Source: Anser cygnoides
Lineage: Eukaryota; Chordata; Aves; Anseriformes; Anatidae
DNA: 64,000 bases
Reading direction: 5' to 3'
NCBI RefSeq assembly: GCF_040182565.1
Contig: NC_089886.1
Coordinates: 8,811,001-8,875,000, forward strand
The notes beneath the pieces are model-generated. The model worked only from the letters and a program-made list of their open reading frames with translations, was not told where the DNA came from and made no database searches. The position numbers were made by a program, and so were the translations under genes. Shown here in pieces: positions 11,932 to 24,870 of the stretch. The stretch's first letter is position 1. Each line of letters starts with the position of its first letter.

Positions 11932-14900
11932 TTTTAACAACGGGATTTCATCTATTTTTGCATTTGAACTGTGGCGATTAACAACAAGCAGCAGAAAATT
12001 AATATGTTAAATGCAAAGCCACAAAAACACAGATAATCTCATTGCCTGGTGAGAATCCCAGGAATCTTTGAGTTTCCAGGAACAAAAGCTGCAGCTCACT
12101 CAGACTTAGGTCTTAGCGGAATTAAAGTTGCTCAACAGTAAGCACTGACTGTGGGTATTTTTACTAACCTACAATGCAGAACTTGGCTAATAGTTAAATA
12201 AATAAATAAACCTTATTTATATTAAACAAAAAAAAAATAGAGAGAGGTCACATGTCACAGGAAGCAATGAATGCTTTGGATTCAGAACCACATCTGAAAA
12301 CCTCTTCAAGGTCCCCAGAGAGATTCCCAGGACGCTTTTCTGAGTCCCTTCCGCCGACCAGTCAAATTATAAATGCAAACAGTGACTTTGGCTTTTCTGC
12401 TAAACCACGCTGCTTCTATCACCCTGTCCTCCTGGTCTGTGCACCCCCTGCTCTGCTGCCTGGTGTGTGGACACCTCGGGGGCTCTCCCTTTGTTGTGCT
12501 TCTCCATTTGCCTTGCACATCGACACTCTCGTGAGTAAAGGGCAAAGTATTTCCTTCTCCAGCTCAGTGGCACGTGCTCACAGTGCAACAGAGCTCCAAG
12601 GCCTGACCAAGGTCCTCTTGACGTAACGAGAAGATTTTCCTCTGTGTAATGACACGATGAGCATACCTCCTCGATGGAAATATATGGGCAAGGTGGAGGG
12701 ACAAGGACCTGAAGGAGCTCAGATGCTGGCAGAAGTGATCCCAACTATTTATTTGGGGAAAAAAAATAAAAAACAAAGTGACTAACAAGTTTCTGGAATT
12801 CCTCTATCTGAAAACTCCCCTTCCTTTGTATCCCTACCACAGTGCCCCATGGGTCCAGAAGGTTCATAGGGGGAAAAAGCAGAGAGGGGGCCCCAATTCC
12901 CCTTCTCAGAGCAATGAGCTCAGGGCACTTTCCTGCTTTGGGTGGAGAGAGGAGCTGGGGACTCACCACTGACAGGAGCAGGGAATCCGCTAATCCCTGG
13001 GCAGGAAGGGCACATGAAGCACATCAGGGGCAGGAGAGTCCCTCGCACATGCTATGCCCAAACAGAAATCCACAAACATGAGTCTCAATCAGCCTCCAGA
13101 TAATTAATATTATCGCTGGAGCAGCCTCATAGCTCCTGCTTTGAGCTCAGCCCTGCCATCCATAGCAGCCAGGCACAAAGCTGACAGCCAAAGCAATAAC
13201 ATACACCAATTTCCATACGTATCCCTTGAATGCCCTATTGATGTCCCTGTGAGAAAGGACTCGGTAAAACACTGCAAATTAATGACATAAGAAACAAAAT
13301 ACATTCTACATCGCATGGTTTAAACAAAAAATAGCCTCAGACAGGGAGACACGAAGCAACAATATAAAGGCAGAATGAAACATTTTGATCTGCTGAACGC
13401 CTTTATAAATATTTGAGTATCATTTATTTATGTTTTCCTTCTTTTCATTGTAAAGCAAGGTTTTCTGACAAAAGCCCTCGTTTGGAGAACACTGTGCTTT
13501 ATTATTTAACTTCCTAAAAGCAACATCAAAGGCTTGAGTTTAAAGCTTTAAAACAAATGAACTATTTGCAATATTTTAAAGATTTAGAGATGAGAAGAGC
13601 CGGAGTTCTCCACTGCTCAGATCTAAAGGCCTCTGCAGTCTGTGCTGGATGGGAAGACACGACAGCCCTGCCAAATGCTGGGGAACAAAATCCCTGAGAT
13701 CCTTTCGCAAGCACCAGCTGTAGCATGTGCCCAGAACTGCCAAGATGCTTCAAGTGCAGCCGTCCTCCTTCAGACCATGGCATTTCACCACTCTGCTGCA
13801 ATCGCCCTGCTCTCCTCTTCCAGCCTTCCCACCGTAACTGATGGGAACCACGTGCGGGTGCTGGGAGTTACCTGAGCCACCGGCAGCGGTCCCCAGCAAG
13901 GATGCTTCACGCCCCTTGCATTGCTCACACCCTGATCGCTTCCTGTCCTGGCACTGCTGTCCTTCAGACTGAACCATCCTGCCAGAAGAGAACTGGCCCA
14001 CGCCAGGTCTGGCACCTGTACGCATCACAGGAACATGTGGGCGTTACTGGCATTCACACAATAAATAATGCGACAAATTGCTCCTGGTTTTCAAGGTGTC
14101 GAGACAAAGTCTGGACACTCTGCTCCAAAAAGCTCCAAATGCCACCCTGAGCCAGTCCGTGAGACAAGGGATAAGAGGGGCAAAAATATATATATGTCAT
14201 GCCTCTAACAATCAACCAGCCCAAGAAACCTTTCTTCATGAGAGGCCTGATAACCTCAAGGGGACTGCACCCAGGAGAAGGAGCCGTGCTGAGCCCAGAG
14301 CTTTCATCCCCTCACACCTACCCCAGCTCCATCTGTTTGAGACCCTTTGCACCTGGACCCAGCATCACTCATCTAAGCTCACAGCTAATAAAATGGCAAG
14401 AAGCAGAATTTGTTCTTTGGTAGCACTTCGGACCACAGCTACAGCAAGTGTAAATCTGCGCAGCTCTATCAGTTTCAATTTTACATACAATATGAAAAAA
14501 AGAAACAAAACAAAAAAACATTTTCATTAGGTGTTAAGCTGTTTTCAAGAAAATCCCCAAATTAATTTATTCTGGGAAAAAAAATCTCTTTATGAGAATA
14601 TTAATTTTCAACCCTATGCCAAGACTGTTTCCTTACTGGTTTGCACTGAGACAACCTACTTCAGGTTCTACAAAATTAACCCCCCCTCAAACACAGTTAT
14701 GGATATATTAAATTCCACCTAAACTGGCTGAAATTATGCAGGCACCTTTAAAAAAAAAAAAAAAGAAAAAAAACAGTTTGTGTTTTAAAGCAGAATGGAC
14801 TCAGCCATCCATTAAATATGACAAGGTCTGCATTTTATTTAGACATTGCCATTAATAATGAAATGATGTATGATTTCCATTCCTGCAGTTCTTCCTTCCC

Positions 14901-17263
14901 TACACAATCAATTATGCATTTAAGAAAATATTTACTTGATATAGAACTATTCTAATTAAGCATTACTGGTATACTAATGCGAGTTTGAGCAAATCAAGAG
15001 ATGATCTCCAAGGCTCACGAAAGAATAAGATACTCCAAAGAAGCATTAATTCCTGTCTGGCAGGAAAAAGAAATCCTTACAAGTTGGAGCCACACAAGGT
15101 TCAGTGCAACGCTGCAGATACAACCATCTTTTGACGTAAAGAGGCAAATCCTGCTCGCGAGAGGCTCCTTGGGGCTACTCACATTGCTAAAGCAAATAGA
15201 ATTTGACCCAAGAAAAATCCCACGTGAAAATACGTGGATATGCATGCTGACAAGGAGTTCCAAAGACTCAGGTATTTCCAAGTTGCTCCAGGGTGAAGAA
15301 AGAGATCCCCAAAGCCAATTTAAGAGCAGTGAGATCATTGCTATTGTGGGGACTGCGAGCTGCAGCTCGGGGCTGCCTTTCACCCCCAGGGTGACTGTCA
15401 GGGACACCTCTCAAATTCCTCTCCCAAATACAAAAGTAACCGCCTGATTCCTGGTTCGTTGATGCACAGGGGTCTTATTGTTGGTGAGGAAAACACCAAG
15501 GGAGCCCAGCAGCGCAGGTGGCCCAACTGTGTCCCAAATTCCTAGCACGAGCAGCAAGCCCACGGCATTTCCAGCTCCAATCTGTTCCCCAGGGTTCACC
15601 GGAGGCCCCAGAAAGCAGAGCTCAAATCACAGCAGATTTGGGAAAAACCTCTGTTTTCCAGCACCCTGCCCAGCCATAAACCTGTGGGGCCTAATCCTGG
15701 ATCACCAAGGTGGCAGCCGAGGTACGAAGAGAAATGGAGAGAAAGTGGCTGGGGGCCAGAAAGCGGCAGCCAAGGAGATAGCAATTAGGATGCAGGAGCA
15801 GCCAGAGATATGGCATCGCTGGAGATTTACTGTGCGTACACACCTCCCTCTCTGCTCCCAATGTACTCGCTCTTTCTTGCTGTCCATATACATCCAGTAA
15901 ATCTTCAGTGACTCCTTATCTCCCAGTCTGCTTCTCGATCCTAATTGCTATCTATCTCTGTCTGTCTGCCTGCTGCTGCCAGGGCTCCCACCCCCAGCAG
16001 CCTCCCAGGCTCTGCCTCCCCTCCTCTTCCTCCGCCTGCATGTGGCACTCAGCCGGGCAGCGCCGTGCTGAGCCCCGGTGTGCTGGGACACCAGGCATGG
16101 GTCACGACACAAAACTCCCCCAAAGGCGTCCACCCAAGCTGCCTCCTCCTCTGGAGGAAGAAGCTTTCCTGAAGCCAACACAAAAGGTAGAACCTCAGCC
16201 AAAACTCCCCCTTCTCAACTCAACGCTATGCCCCAAGAGACACAGGGAAACGCTCTGCTCTCGGCAGCATGACGGCACCTGACCTGGTCAAAAAGGGACT
16301 CCTGGGGCTGCAGCACAGGGGGATGAGGCTGTGCAGAGGAGACAAGGCTCTGCTGCTACTTGGCCTCTCGCCGTGACGTCCCAGTGCCACCCCACCGAGC
16401 TGTCCCTGTCCCCTGACCCCGCTCTGCCAGGTGAAGGGTGCCTTCCACGAGGCTCAGCACGCCGCTCGCTGTATTTCATTTTTATTTACTACTATTCTTC
16501 ACTACCACTTATTTATTCAATCCTATTTTTATTTCACTTTGAACATGGCCAGCTGTGTCATCTTGGTTTTGCTGAAAATGTAAACAAAAAGCTGCATTCA
16601 AATGCAGCCTTTCATTGCCTGAATACGTTTCCCATCCAACACAGTTCCAATGCTCCCACCCTGAAATTAAAACTTTAAAAAAAAAGGCAACATCATCACT
16701 GTACATTCCCCCCTGACGTTTTCTTTATGCACGCTATTTATTCTTTTCGAAAAACAAACATATCGAGAGTTTTAATAGCTCAGTTTGCTCTCCGCAAAGC
16801 AGGAGAAAAGAAATAAATGTAAATAAAGCTAATTTTATATTCCATACGGTAACAAACCTGAATGCCTCTGCTTTTCCCTAGCAAAATATCATGCCTGGTT
16901 TTACAGTCTGTGACACATAATTGGTCACCAATTTTTTTTTATTTAAGTACTGACTTCAGTTTTTGTCTGGTGAAATGTAACTTTAGTGATCTCTAACCCT
17001 GAGGCTTTTTGGTTTGGCTTAACAGTAATTATATGGATGTTGAGAAAGGGAAAAAGTGTTATACGCTCCTTACACTTAGCATTTTTCCATGCTTCTCAGC
17101 TTCTAACAGGGCAGGAGTATTTTCTCTTTCGCAGAGATGACGATCCAAGAGGAAGATACAGAACATACTGTGCAGAAGAAAACACCCCCGAAGAATGCCA
17201 TAAACCGCAGTGCCAAAGCAGCATTTTTAATTCTGTCTTTGGCTTTTAGCAAGGGAACAATTA

Positions 17264-17446
17264 GAGAAAGGGGGAGAGCGAGCGGAGAGAAGACGAGGAA
17301 AAAAGAAACGAGAAAGGAGAGAGAAAGAAAAGAGAAAAGGAAAGAAGAGAGGGCGAGAAAGATTGAAAGAAAAGAGAGGAAGGAAGAAAAGAGAGGAAGG
17401 AAGAAAAGAGAGGAAGGAAGAAAAGAGAGAGAAGGTATAGGAAGAG
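17264..17446. repeat. Polypurine tract with three tandem 17-mers
   Basis: About 180 nt almost wholly A and G on the plus strand. It includes three exact tandem copies of AAAAGAGAGGAAGGAAG at 17370-17386, 17387-17403 and 17404-17420. It directly adjoins a CpG-rich islet (17450-17900). Confidence 0.9.
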
Positions 17447-17449
17447 GCC

Positions 17450-17900
17450 GTGATGCACAAGTGCCCCCGGCGCTGCTTGTTGCGACGCTGCCCACGCGGC
17501 CGCTGCCTCCCCGAGCCACGCGCCGGCAGCGAGCGCATCCCCAGCCGCAGGCAGGGCCAGCTCTCCCCGCACGCCCGGCTTCTGTTTCTGCTTTCGCTGG
17601 CGACAATCTGGAGCCAGCGCTTTTCCGTTCAGGAGGAGCTCTGCTACGTGTCGCTAACAACACCACCCCCAGCGCCTGCCCCGCGCCCCGCTGCCCGCGG
17701 TGAGCGCAGCCCCGCGGCCGGGATTTATAGCGAGGAGACAGCGATCTGAGCCTTAATTCATGGCTACCTACAATGCCACTACTGAGAAGAGAGAGGGGGG
17801 GAGGAAACACAGCCGCGTGTTCCCAGGGCTGCTGCCCTTCTCCTAAAATCCTCACCCGCTCCCTCCGCGTCGCGCACCGACGGCTTTGCGCACACAGCGG
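17450..17900. promoter_or_regulatory. CpG-rich islet inside intron 6
   Basis: GC-rich and clearly CpG-rich (many CGC, GCG and CCGCG motifs), unlike most other GC islets in this intron, which are CpG-poor. It could be an internal promoter or enhancer. A plus-strand donor-like site CCGCG|GTGAGC falls at 17699/17700. Boundaries are by eye. Confidence 0.4.
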
Positions 17901-19729
17901 GAACTTAGAATGGAGCGCGCTCCCAAATTAGCTCTGCCATAAATCTTTTAGGCGTTTAAGTAAATAAATAAATAAATGCCATCGCTCCCTTTTGCCCTCT
18001 GTTGTTGTTTTTTTTTTTTTTTTTCCTCTCTAACTTGCAGCTCTTCACCAGCTTCAAGCCGTTGGACTTTCCCGACAGCGGTAACAGGAGACCCGTTGAT
18101 TTTTTTTAAATATATATTTTTTTTTATTTTTCTCAGCAGCAACATGCTGCTTTCAAACTTTTCACAGGGCTTTGGGTTTGTTTGTTTCCTCGCTTTCAAA
18201 TGACATTATGATTTTAATCAAAACAGACTGGTTTTTGGAGAAGGCCAGCATGGGCTGGGGCTGGGAGGCAGATCGCTCGGGCGGTTTATAGCAGTTCAGA
18301 AGGAGGTTTTGTAAACACATGCAGCTCGGAGGTAGAAAAGCAAATACGGTGGGTGAAATCTTGGCCTCCACCGAAGGCAGCGTCACAGCTCAGCGAGGCC
18401 ACTAGTTTCACATCCACACAGAACTTTTCCTCCAGCAAACACAAAGCTGACAGAGATGCAGGTAACAGAAAACAGCTCCAAATCGGTATTATTGTTGTCT
18501 AAACAGCTTGATGCTGTCAGAGGCTGGGGAGAGCAACAGAAACTAAGTGTCGAGTGTGTACAGGGAGCAAACACCCTAAAGAGCTTTCTGGCTAACGGAG
18601 AGCTGCTGCTGCTGCCATCTGCCCCAGGCACAGGGCAGCACCATGGCCCCCGACCTCAGGCATCGCCCCTGGTGCCAGCCAGGCATCCTGCAGGGCTCCT
18701 GCACACCAAAACCTCAGAGGGGCTGAAAACAAGGGTTTAGTGTCCTGTTATTCCAGGCAGTTCACTTGTGAAGCCTGGGGAAAAAAAATAGAAAATAGGG
18801 GAGAACTCAGTGAGGGGTGGGAGGCTGCAGGACTGGGGAAATAAGCCAGAAAAGTTCACCCAGAGTCAGCGTTAGCCAAATGAGGGCACCCCAACATGTC
18901 AGAGCTCCTCAGGCTTTTCCTGCCGGCACTGAGAGCCAGCTGGCCATAGCCCACAGGTCATTACGGGAGCCGGGACGCCAGGCATGGCCGTGCTGCACGC
19001 GGGTGCTCGCCTGGCACAGCTGCAGCACCCCGGGGTGCTGCTCGTGCAGGTGCGAGGCCCGGAGCAGCTGCAGCAAGGAGCTGCTGTGCCCCACAGAGAG
19101 ACGCCTGAGTGACAAAGATAAGGTTCTCCCAGGAGAAAGGAGGGCACTTTCTTATTAAAAAGTAGACTTTAAAGTCCCTCTGCCTGGGATAAGCCTGCCC
19201 CGTTTATTTTCCATGCCACCTAAGTGCATTAAAACACACTAAAGAACTGATGCTGTTGTAAAAAAAGGGCCAAACCATGAACCCTAAGAGACCTCACCGC
19301 ATGAACAACTCACCAAGCTGTGAAGGGCTCCCAAGGCAGTCCCCAAGCCTACATCAGGTCCAGGGTGAGGAGAAAGGTAAGGCCAGAACTCCCAAAAAGT
19401 GTGTGGTGGATCCTTCCAGTGCTTCCGTGATGCAGGGCAGGAACAGGGAGCTCCAGCCCTTGCATCACTGCTCTCTCAACTCTTTCTGCTGGCCCTTATG
19501 GGCTAAACAAACTGAGCCCTGAGCCTTTCACCACACACACAGCTGCTCAGAGCCCAGGTGTGGGTGCCCACCCCTGGGTGCTGCTGGCAGGGGGTGCCTC
19601 AGAGCCAGGGAGATCCCTCCAGACAGGGACAGCCACAGCACGATGGTTTTCGGCACCAGCACCATACCCCATCTACATTTGTCCCCTCCTTACTACAGCA
19701 TGGGAGCATCAGATTTAAAAAAAAAAAAT

Positions 19730-19990
19730 CAAAGGGAAAACATTAATAAATAATAATCAAGATCATCTGCAGTTTTAATGATAAGCTATTTAATGAATTA
19801 TAAAGTACCTATAACTCAAAGTATGAGACTGTACATTGTCAAAACTGGCATTAAAGTGTATGGAGATAATTAAGCAATAATGACCTCCGCAGAGGGCTTT
19901 TCCTGGGAATTAATGACCAGTCGGGAGGAGCTGATGGCTGAAGGCACAAGCAAGGGCCATTAACCCCAGCTGGTCATTAATACTCAGGAA
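19730..19990. promoter_or_regulatory. Candidate conserved noncoding element with inverted TAAT repeat
   Basis: AT-rich block dense in ATTA/TAAT cores, with a perfect 12-bp inverted repeat: ATTAATGACCAG at 19909-19920 and CTGGTCATTAAT at 19970-19981, spacer 49 bp. A TTCCTGGGAA palindrome-like site sits at 19900-19909. The style is typical of conserved developmental enhancers, but conservation was not tested. Confidence 0.35.
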
Positions 19991-21189
19991 ATGCCCCACG
20001 CTAAGGTTGTTATTGTGAGTATATGATAAAATAAAGGGGGAGCAATTATAAATGCCTGAATCTGGGGGCTGCTCGGAGAAGTGATGGTTTGGGGTACTCA
20101 GCTTCACGCCTGCTGGGTCAGCCACCCCTGGTGCCCCCACACCAGCAGCACTTAGGGGTGCATCTCCCAAACCAGCCCACTCTGGACCCCCTGGCACCAG
20201 CACTGGGGGACTCCACCAGCACGCAGAGCCCGCAAGGCATCTTTGTGACCAGAGCAAAGGCAAAGCATCCCAAGGGCAAGGTAAAAACAGAGGTTTTGTT
20301 TCAAGTCCTATTTTGGATTTGCAATCCTCACACTATAGCAGCAACAGAGTCGGAGTCGCGGGCTCATGGTTGAGCAACACCAGCCAGCCTTTAGGGGTGT
20401 CACAACCAGCCCCAGCCCCTATCCCGGCCTCAAGCTACCCACTGCTTGCAGCGGGAGCCCCCAGGCTCAACCCAAAAGCCTAGGCACAGAATAGCCTCTT
20501 TTCAGCTCAAACCTGCAGGCGTCTCTCCCCAGCCTCACAATGACCTCAGGGGGACTTGGAGGAGCAGGACTGTCACCTTTTGGTGGGCAGAACAGCTAAG
20601 GCCAAGATGCCTCTATGCTGGAACACAGCTGCTTTTCCGCAGGGTTGTTTTAAATGAACCTGTGAGCAGCGAAGGAACTTGAGTTCCCCACCGTAGGCCC
20701 TCTGGCCATTTATTTACCCCAGTGCTGTCTTCTTGAGCTGAAAATGCGTAAATGTGCTTGGAGGCAGCAGTCGTGTAAGGCTTTGCCCTGCAGGATCACA
20801 GCATATGTACGTTTTCACCTACACAAACAAACTCATGATGGTTGTAAACATTCCCAAATTATTGTCTGTAGCGGCCAGAGCAGGTTGCACTGTCTGTGAG
20901 AGCACAGCGGCAATGCTTGTTGGCAAAATAAAGGATCACTTTAAGTTTCCTGCAATCTGGAAAGCAACCCAGCGCAGCTCCTCCGTTGCAGCATCTCTCC
21001 TGAGCTGTTTACAGTCCCTCAGAAGAAAAATTAAGTGCCTCGCTGGCAATACGGAGTTTCCAACAATTATATTTTAAAAAACAGCTACTGGTTAGCAGAA
21101 TAAAATCACTACATAAGGAAAATTAGCGCTTGTTAGTACACGTAATATTCAGAATCATGAGTAGAATAAAGGCAGCAGTGCAGAAACTG

Positions 21190-21480
21190 TTATCAGCAGA
21201 GAGAAAATTATTCAAGTATGCATTTGAGTAATTCTGCATTTTAATTTAACCCTTTGAAACATTAATCAAACCACGGCTAATTATAGGAATTAAGGAATTA
21301 AACGATGGAATCTTCTAAAAGATATTATTTAAAAGGCAGTTTACACAATTACTTGTATAGATGTTTGCTTTAAAGAGGGAAACATTTCTACTGTAATGAA
21401 AAGGGTCTTAGAAAATTAAATTAACAAGGGGGGACCAGGCTGATATGAAACTAAATTAGCATCAAATGCAAATTACAGGG
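21190..21480. promoter_or_regulatory. Candidate conserved noncoding element
   Basis: AT-rich, non-repetitive block with many TAATTA/ATTAAT-type cores (for example CTAATTATAGGAATTAAGG) and no simple-repeat content. It is a plausible enhancer of EBF1; prediction by composition only. Confidence 0.3.
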
Positions 21481-23734
21481 TACTTAATGGTAGAAACAGG
21501 TGCAGAGCAGGTCCCTAAATGAGATAAATGAATAAAACATCCCTCTGCACAAATGTGGAAGCTGACACAAAGTCAATGATATGAATAATTCAGCAGCCTC
21601 AACACTGCTGTTGAGGTCAGCTTTCCTTGACCTTTGAAACAGGAAGTAAAATTCTGTCCAAATTTGAGTGACTGGAAATGCAGCAGTTATTTGTTGAAAG
21701 AAAAAAAATAGAAAATCCAGATTAAAAAAAAAAAATACAAAACCACACTGAGTATGTGTATACATACATATAAGACAATAAATTGAAACACTGAATAAAT
21801 GTATCAGCAGGAGAAAGTGCAGAACTGAAAACCTATAAAATGCTAGATTGACAGTGGCTGCAGAATGTTTGTTTCAGCCTAAAACCCTAAAACAACGTGT
21901 GTGTGATACACGAGCGTATTTAGGTCATGGTATGATCTAAGCATGTTCAGAGCTAAATGGTTTCATCTTTCAAAAAAATAATTTAGTTGTGCTAAAGGGG
22001 ATATTAATAGAGTCAAAGTCATTATATTTCAGGCATTACAGAAATCAAATCATATAAAAGTATCTGTTCAAAGCTGAGCAATCAATCATTTCCTTTCCTA
22101 TAAACTTTTTTTTTCTTTAAAATAAAGGAACTAGAAGACTTCTTTTCTGGACTTTCAACATGAGCTACCGATTGAGTCACTACTTCATTTCAAAAATTAA
22201 AAAGTCACACTATGGGACTATTTGAAACGTAAACCATCCCAACAACAGTTTGCAGCAAAGCACAGACTGTTTGCATGTGTGCCAGTGTGAGAGAACCCTT
22301 AAATGAAGAAACTTTATAGATATATCTGTATTTTATACAAATTTTTAATATGTAAATAAACTATAAATACAAATTCTTGTATTCCAAAGAATGAACGCTT
22401 CTGTCTCTTAAAAAGATGGAAATCCAGAGCAGCTACCTTAAATCCAGTGAAGTATCTCCAATTTTACATCCTCATAACCAAATGAAGAAGATTTCTGCAC
22501 CTTTCCCTGTGACAGAATACTCAGCTGAAATCATAGGTCATATAATTTCTGACTAGATGTATGGTCCTAATTTCAAATTGAATTTGGCACTAAAACAGAT
22601 TAATAAGGTATGACAAATAAGTAATTTCTCCAAGCTGGAAAGAAAGGAAGAGCATCACCCCTGCAGCTTGTCTTCTATGGCAACAAAAGATGTTAGATAA
22701 GAGAAGTTCTCTCTGCTGCCTCTTTTGTTGTATCAATCTCTTTAGGAGTTTACCTGCTTACCTGTCATCTGCAGAACACATGCCTGATATCTCTTACTGG
22801 GGGGTTAATTTTATTTTATACATTTTAGGCAGGTGGAGCCCAGCAATGCCCCTGGCAGGGCAAGTTTTTGCACCACGTTTTGCGAGGCGCTAAGGCGAGC
22901 TCTGGCAGCAGCCACCCCGAAGATGCACGTTGATGCGCTAAACAAAATCAGCCCCAATATTGCATAATAACATGTGGCAAACGCAACGGCACTTATCTGG
23001 GGGTTGGGTTCAGGGCTGCGCTCAGCGCCGGGCTGGTGTGCAGCGTGGCTCCCTCCAAACGCCAGCGATGAGAACCCAGCTGGTTCTCATTTTGAAACAA
23101 CCAGTTTCTCTATCCCCAAGTGCTAAAGAAAATAATCCCAGCAATCCATGACTACACGCTTTCACAGGGACAGCAGTGAGAATTTGATTGTGGAGATAAT
23201 TAAAGTCATTCCTGAAACTTCCAAGGAAAAGCAGCCGGGGGGAGGGGGCAACAGGGGCACTGATGCTTAAATTGAGCCAAGCAACCCGTTTGGCTTGGGA
23301 AATGGGGCTGGGGGGCTCCACTTTGGGGGAGTTTGTTTTCCTGAAAATTCTCTCTCCTGCACTCTATTGGTTACGATATTTGCAAAGAAAATGTAATAGA
23401 CTGCGGTGAGTAGGAAGATTAGAGCGAGGTTTGGAGCCTGGATGTTCCTAATTTGGCAAGAGCATCCAGAGGGAAATGCTTTCGCATTCTGGTAAACTTG
23501 AATAAAATTATGTACAGCCACTTCGATTAGAAGGGTTTAAAGGGAAATGATACCATAAAAGCAATAAAACCAACTGCTATCTGCTTCAAACACTGAAAAC
23601 ATCTTTTTAAAATTAATGTTTCCTGCAGCCCTGCCATGAGTTAGGTCTGAAATAATTTTAATATTAACAACACTCAGGAGCAGGTCAATCTAGAGCCAGC
23701 CATGCGACTGGGTTAGTCCTCTCCATCGTTCCAA

Positions 23735-23800
23735 AAACGGTGGAGCAATTTACACCACCCTGGCTGGTGTAAATCAGTAGGGCATTGCTGGCATCAGGAG
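23735..23800. mobile_element. Decayed palindromic repeat with 10-bp hairpin
   Basis: Perfect inverted repeat ATTTACACCA (23748-23757) and TGGTGTAAAT (23765-23774) with a 7-nt loop, followed by CAGTAGGGCATTG. The TGGTGTAAATCAG wording is characteristic of the sauropsid palindromic repeat class. The hairpin could also be read as paired T-box half-sites, but repeat origin is simpler. Confidence 0.4.
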
Positions 23801-24659
23801 AGATGCTCGGATCTGTGGATCTGGCAGCCCTAAGAAATAATCATAATGATGATGACAAAAATAAATAAATAAATAAAACACCTCGCTCCAAGCAAAGCTA
23901 ATTGTACAGCCTCTGTGTCACACATCTGCTCTGACCCTGGTCATCCTGAAATGGGTGTGAAATTCGGAGATGGCAAGAAAGAGTTTAAGGCACTTGTAAT
24001 CTCTCCGTCTGCACTATCTGCCTTGAGCAGGAAGGAGGGATCCGCTCAATGAGAGCTATTCAGGGCCTCTCAATTAACCTGATTAGTTCAGCACGCCGCT
24101 CTCATGAATGACACCTTATCTTGGAAACCAAGGGAAAAAAACTTCCTTCCTCCTGGAGACACCCGCGTGCCCGAAAGCCGGAGAGCGGCACCACGGGGTC
24201 GGCTCCCCCAGCCCCACAGGTGCCCGGGGACCTGCGGGTGGGTGGTGGAGTCTGGCCCCCAGGTGGCCCCGAGCTGGGGGGAACCCCACTTTTTGGGAGC
24301 CAACCATGCACACGATGGAGTCTGTGGGAGCGGGCTGCAGCCCTTAACCCCTGCAGTGCTGTCAGCAGGTTAAAGGGAGCGCAGGCGAGGAGGCGAAGCC
24401 CCCGGGACCGCCGCCGTGCTGAAGTGTGTTGTAGTCTGGAACTTGTTCCATACGTGACAGATTAATGAGCGATAACTGTGTTTCCATGGCAAAAAGCATT
24501 CCCAAAATTCTCTTTTGTTTCCCTGAGAACAGTCTCCTGTATTTTTTTTTTTTTTAAATCACACCACTTTACAATAACGCAAATATTAACTAACGGCATG
24601 TTATTCTTTCAAGTGCGGGTGGCTGCGAATGTCAACAATGCTGACTGTTATATACCGAC

Positions 24660-24870
24660 TCCAAGAATTAATCACGGAAAATAGGTGTCTCAATTACAAT
24701 TATCATACTGAAAACTCAAATTTATGAATGCCCAGCCGACTTTGAAGGCATTTATTAGAAAAACTCCGATGACTCGGGAAGTATTAATGCACTAATGACG
24801 CATTAGGGCATGATGTATTAATGTTCTTGTAATTTCTGACAAATTAAGTTACCATTGTCACAGCAGGGCA
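24660..24870. promoter_or_regulatory. Candidate conserved noncoding element
   Basis: Contains several phased TATTAATG/CACTAATGACGCATTA elements between 24780 and 24830 in non-repetitive AT-rich DNA. Looks like a homeodomain-type enhancer; conservation not tested. Confidence 0.3.

Noticed and set aside
17103..17855. 250-codon minus-strand ORF
   Set aside because: Its middle is the translation of the polypurine tract (Ser/Phe/Leu-rich) and its flanks are CpG-rich artefact; no family resemblance.
23748..23774. Inverted TGGTGTAAAT as a paired T-box site
   Set aside because: The wider wording matches a sauropsid palindromic repeat, so the symmetry is probably inherited from the repeat.
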